Assembly (NCBI RefSeq): GCF_024172085.1
Contig: NZ_JAMZDZ010000001.1
Location: 4,278,001 to 4,342,000, forward strand
DNA: 64,000 bases
Direction of reading: 5' to 3'
Origin: Hamadaea flava
Lineage (GTDB): Bacteria; Actinomycetota; Actinomycetes; Mycobacteriales; Micromonosporaceae
Both the position numbers and the translations under genes were made by a program. The notes beneath the pieces are model-generated. The model had not been told where the DNA came from. It saw only the letters and a list, made by a program, of their open reading frames with translations, and made no database searches. This document shows positions 62,304 to 64,000 of the stretch, piece by piece (position 1 is the first letter of the stretch; every line of letters begins with the position of its first letter).

Positions 62304-62321
62304 AGTTACTAAACGGTAACT
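62304..62321 (-). promoter_or_regulatory. palindromic operator upstream of acyl-CoA dehydrogenase
   Basis: AGTTAC-taaacg-GTAACT: perfect 6-bp arms, 6-bp spacer, 22 bp before the start codon. The position and form fit a TetR-type repressor site overlapping the promoter. Confidence 0.5.
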
Positions 62322-62491
62322 CAGGTCCGATGAGTATCTCGCGACGATCGATCCCGCGAGAAGGTGGGAAGCGACCAGAACCTCTGTGAAAAGCTTCACC
62401 CCGTCTAGTACCCTGCGCCAGTACGCCACCCCGGGAGCAAGGCCGAGCATCTTACGCGGTTTGTTCCGATGAGGAAATCAGGAGCCGAACG

Positions 62492-62944
62492 ATGACCTAC
62501 CCCCCAGCGGGTAACCCTGACCCGTACGGTCAGCAGCCCCAGCAGCCTGACCCCTACGGTCAGCCGCAGCAGCCGCAGCCGGACCCGTACAACCCGTACG
62601 CGGCGGCTCCGGGCTCGCCGGCCGCTCCCCAGTACGGTCAGCAGCCGCAGCAGCCGTACGCCGCGCAGCCTTACAGCGCGCAGCCGTACGCCGCTCCGCC
62701 CGCGGCGACCAACACCATGGCGATCCTGTCGCTGGTCTTCGCCTTCGTCTTCGCGCCGCTCGCGATCGTCTTCGGCCACATGGCCAAGAAGCAGATCAAG
62801 CAGTCCGGCGAAGGCGGCGACGGCCTGGCCACCGCCGGTCTCGTGATGGGCTACATCTTCACCGGTCTGGGTGTGCTGCTGTGCTGCATCTACGGCATCA
62901 TCTTCGTCGTCGCCATCAATGAGGCAGGCTCCAGCACCTACTGA
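62492..62944 (+). CDS. DUF4190 protein with PYGQ-rich N-terminus
   Basis: 150 aa. Residues 1-70 are Pro/Gln/Tyr/Ala repeats (DPYGQQPQQPDPYGQ type), then two membrane helices (about 75-95 and 117-145) with IVFGHMAKKQIKQSGEGGDG between, the DUF4190 signature. AGGAG precedes the ATG. Function unknown; the low-complexity part may bind partners or phase-separate. Confidence 0.85.
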   Translation: MTYPPAGNPDPYGQQPQQPDPYGQPQQPQPDPYNPYAAAPGSPAAPQYGQQPQQPYAAQPYSAQPYAAPPAATNTMAILSLVFAFVFAPLAIVFGHMAKKQIKQSGEGGDGLATAGLVMGYIFTGLGVLLCCIYGIIFVVAINEAGSSTY

Positions 62945-63076
62945 CCGGGCGTCTTCGGTCCTGAGCGGGCGCGGCCGGGCCGCGCCCGCTGACACGCGTT
63001 CGTACGATGGTGATCGACCGCACGACGATCATGTCCGGCGCACCCCGCACGACGTGCACACCTGGAAGGAACTCGC

Positions 63077-63682
63077 GTGACCTACCCGCCGCCCGGCAAC
63101 TCCGATCCCTACGGCCAGCCGCAGCAGCCGCCGTCGCAGGATCCCTTCGCCTCGCCGCCGCCCGCGTACGGGCAGCCGGCCTCCGGCCAGCCCGCATACG
63201 GCGAGCAGCCGACCCCGCCGCCGGCCGCGAACCCGTACGACCCGTACGGGCAGCAGCCGCCGGCCGTCGCTCCGCAGTCGCCGGCCTACGGCCAGCAGCC
63301 TCCGGCAGCGCCGCAGAACCCCTATGACCCGTACGCGCAACAGCAGTCGCCCGCTCCGCAGTACGGGCAGCCCTACGCCGCGCCGCAGTACCCGGCGTCG
63401 GCGTACGGCGCACCGGCCGGCGGCCCGGCCAAGAAGAACGGCATGGCGATCGGCGCCATGGCGACCGGTATCGCGAGCATCCCGCTGGCCTGCTGCGCGA
63501 TCCTGGGCATCATCGCCGGCATCGTGGCCATCGTGCTCGGCATCGTGGCCAACAAGCAGATCGCCCAGCGTGGGGAGGACGGCAAGGGCTTCGCCCTCAC
63601 GGGCCTCATCTGCGGTGGCGTGGGCCTTGTGCTCGGCATCGCGAACGCGGCCTTCGGCGTGTTCCTGAACCTCAACAACTGA
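63077..63682 (+). CDS. second DUF4190 protein, longer repeat region
   Basis: 201-aa paralogue of the previous gene, same opening MTYPPPGNSDPYGQP. The Pro/Gln/Tyr region is about 115 residues with repeated YGQQPPA and NPYDPYGQQ, followed by two helices and VLGIVANKQIAQRGEDGKG. GTG start with GAAGGA upstream. Tandem duplication with expansion of the repetitive half. Confidence 0.85.
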   Translation: MTYPPPGNSDPYGQPQQPPSQDPFASPPPAYGQPASGQPAYGEQPTPPPAANPYDPYGQQPPAVAPQSPAYGQQPPAAPQNPYDPYAQQQSPAPQYGQPYAAPQYPASAYGAPAGGPAKKNGMAIGAMATGIASIPLACCAILGIIAGIVAIVLGIVANKQIAQRGEDGKGFALTGLICGGVGLVLGIANAAFGVFLNLNN

Positions 63683-63700
63683 CGACCGGCGCAGACGAAG

Positions 63701-63730
63701 AAAGGGCGACCCCGTGGCGGGTCGCCCTTT
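63701..63730. terminator. bidirectional terminator
   Basis: Perfect 12-bp stem AAAGGGCGACCC / GGGTCGCCCTTT with loop CGTGGC; A and T runs at the base serve both the DUF4190 gene and the converging SDR gene. Confidence 0.88.
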
Positions 63731-63757
63731 CCTCTGCGTCAGGAGTCCTCGTACGCG

Positions 63758-64000
63758 TCAGAAGGCGGCTTGCCGGACGCTGTTGCCGCCGTCGATCACC
63801 AGCAGCTGGCCGGTGATGTAGGAGGCCGCCGGGGAGACCAGGAACGCGATCGCGCTGGCCACCTCGTCAGGCGTACCGGGGCGGCCCATCGGCGATCCGT
63901 AGCCCTGCTTCAGCTCGACCAGCGTGGACGCCGAGGTGTGGATGAGCCCGGGGGCGACCGCGTTGACGGTGACGCCGTCCGCGATGAGTTCCATGGCCAG
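63758..64000 (-). CDS. SDR-family oxidoreductase, 3' part only
   Basis: C-terminal 80 residues of a short-chain dehydrogenase: [14 protein letters not shown] (cofactor-binding strand after the YxxxK helix), [17 protein letters not shown] and [11 protein letters not shown]. The N-terminus with the Rossmann glycine motif and catalytic Tyr lies beyond the right edge. Confidence 0.9.
   Translation of the reverse strand: MAMELIADGVTVNAVAPGLIHTSASTLVELKQGYGSPMGRPGTPDEVASAIAFLVSPAASYITGQLLVIDGGNSVRQAAF

Overview
The window is high-GC DNA with dense, short-spaced genes. GTG starts, ATGA/GTGA stop-start overlaps and the hexamer GTACGC are all common. Two tRNA genes and about 65 protein genes are visible. 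The gene content (SigE-type ECF sigma factor, protein-O-mannosyltransferase, Glp/SepX divisome genes, DUF4383 and DUF4190 proteins) indicates a filamentous actinomycete, most likely of the family Micromonosporaceae. That family assignment is an inference from composition and gene order, not from a marker-gene comparison.

Most of the window is chromosomal core. Its gene set parallels the conserved actinobacterial block that in Mycobacterium tuberculosis runs roughly from mscL to glmU. Layout: 1-6.4 kb, a GH13 alpha-glucosidase, trpS, a CorC-like CBS protein, galE and a secreted GH18 chitinase; 6.5-12.5 kb, galK, a YihY-type membrane protein, a 2H phosphoesterase, cysN-cysD and cysQ; 12.5-18.4 kb, an exopolysaccharide sugar transferase, pth, rplY, prs, glmU and tRNA-Gln; 18.4-25.2 kb, an HTH/endonuclease-like gene of unknown role, a fatty-acid desaturase with its TetR neighbour, two DUF4383 proteins around a tandem-GNAT enzyme, and an ABC-F ATPase; 25.2-34.7 kb, ispE, rsmA, tatD, metG, rsmI and pmt; 34.9-40.7 kb, a small-gene accessory segment (GNAT, ArsR-SRPBCC-VOC, hemerythrin, a broken NUDIX gene, a GH18-like lipid- or membrane-anchored protein, tRNA-Ala); 40.8-48.6 kb, sepX/glpR, rimJ, glp, galU, a diguanylate cyclase, 5-formyl-THF cyclo-ligase, fmdB and mscL; 48.6-64 kb, CapA, DUF2231, Fur, a methyltransferase, a RecB-like nuclease, MarC, an ECF sigma/membrane-partner pair, PH-domain and zinc-ribbon proteins, a TrmH-type methyltransferase, MaoC, thioredoxin, acyl-CoA dehydrogenase, two DUF4190 proteins and the end of an SDR gene.

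Functionally the window mixes sugar-nucleotide and cell-envelope supply (galE, galK, galU, glmU, sugar transferase, pmt), translation and RNA maturation (trpS, metG, pth, rplY, rsmA, rsmI, trmH-like, tRNAs), precursor synthesis (prs, ispE, cysDN/cysQ), cell division (glp-sepX) and envelope/stress functions.

The most unusual content is not a gene cluster but repeat DNA. There is a family of about 62-bp inverted-repeat elements (four good copies plus two diverged ones) scattered in intergenic gaps, two related 59-bp palindromes, a triple palindrome cluster behind galE, and four tandem minisatellites. One of these is a 72-bp unit repeated three times in frame inside tatD, and another is a perfectly phased 12 x 18-bp array. 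I saw no transposase, integrase, CRISPR array, rRNA operon or obvious biosynthetic gene cluster.
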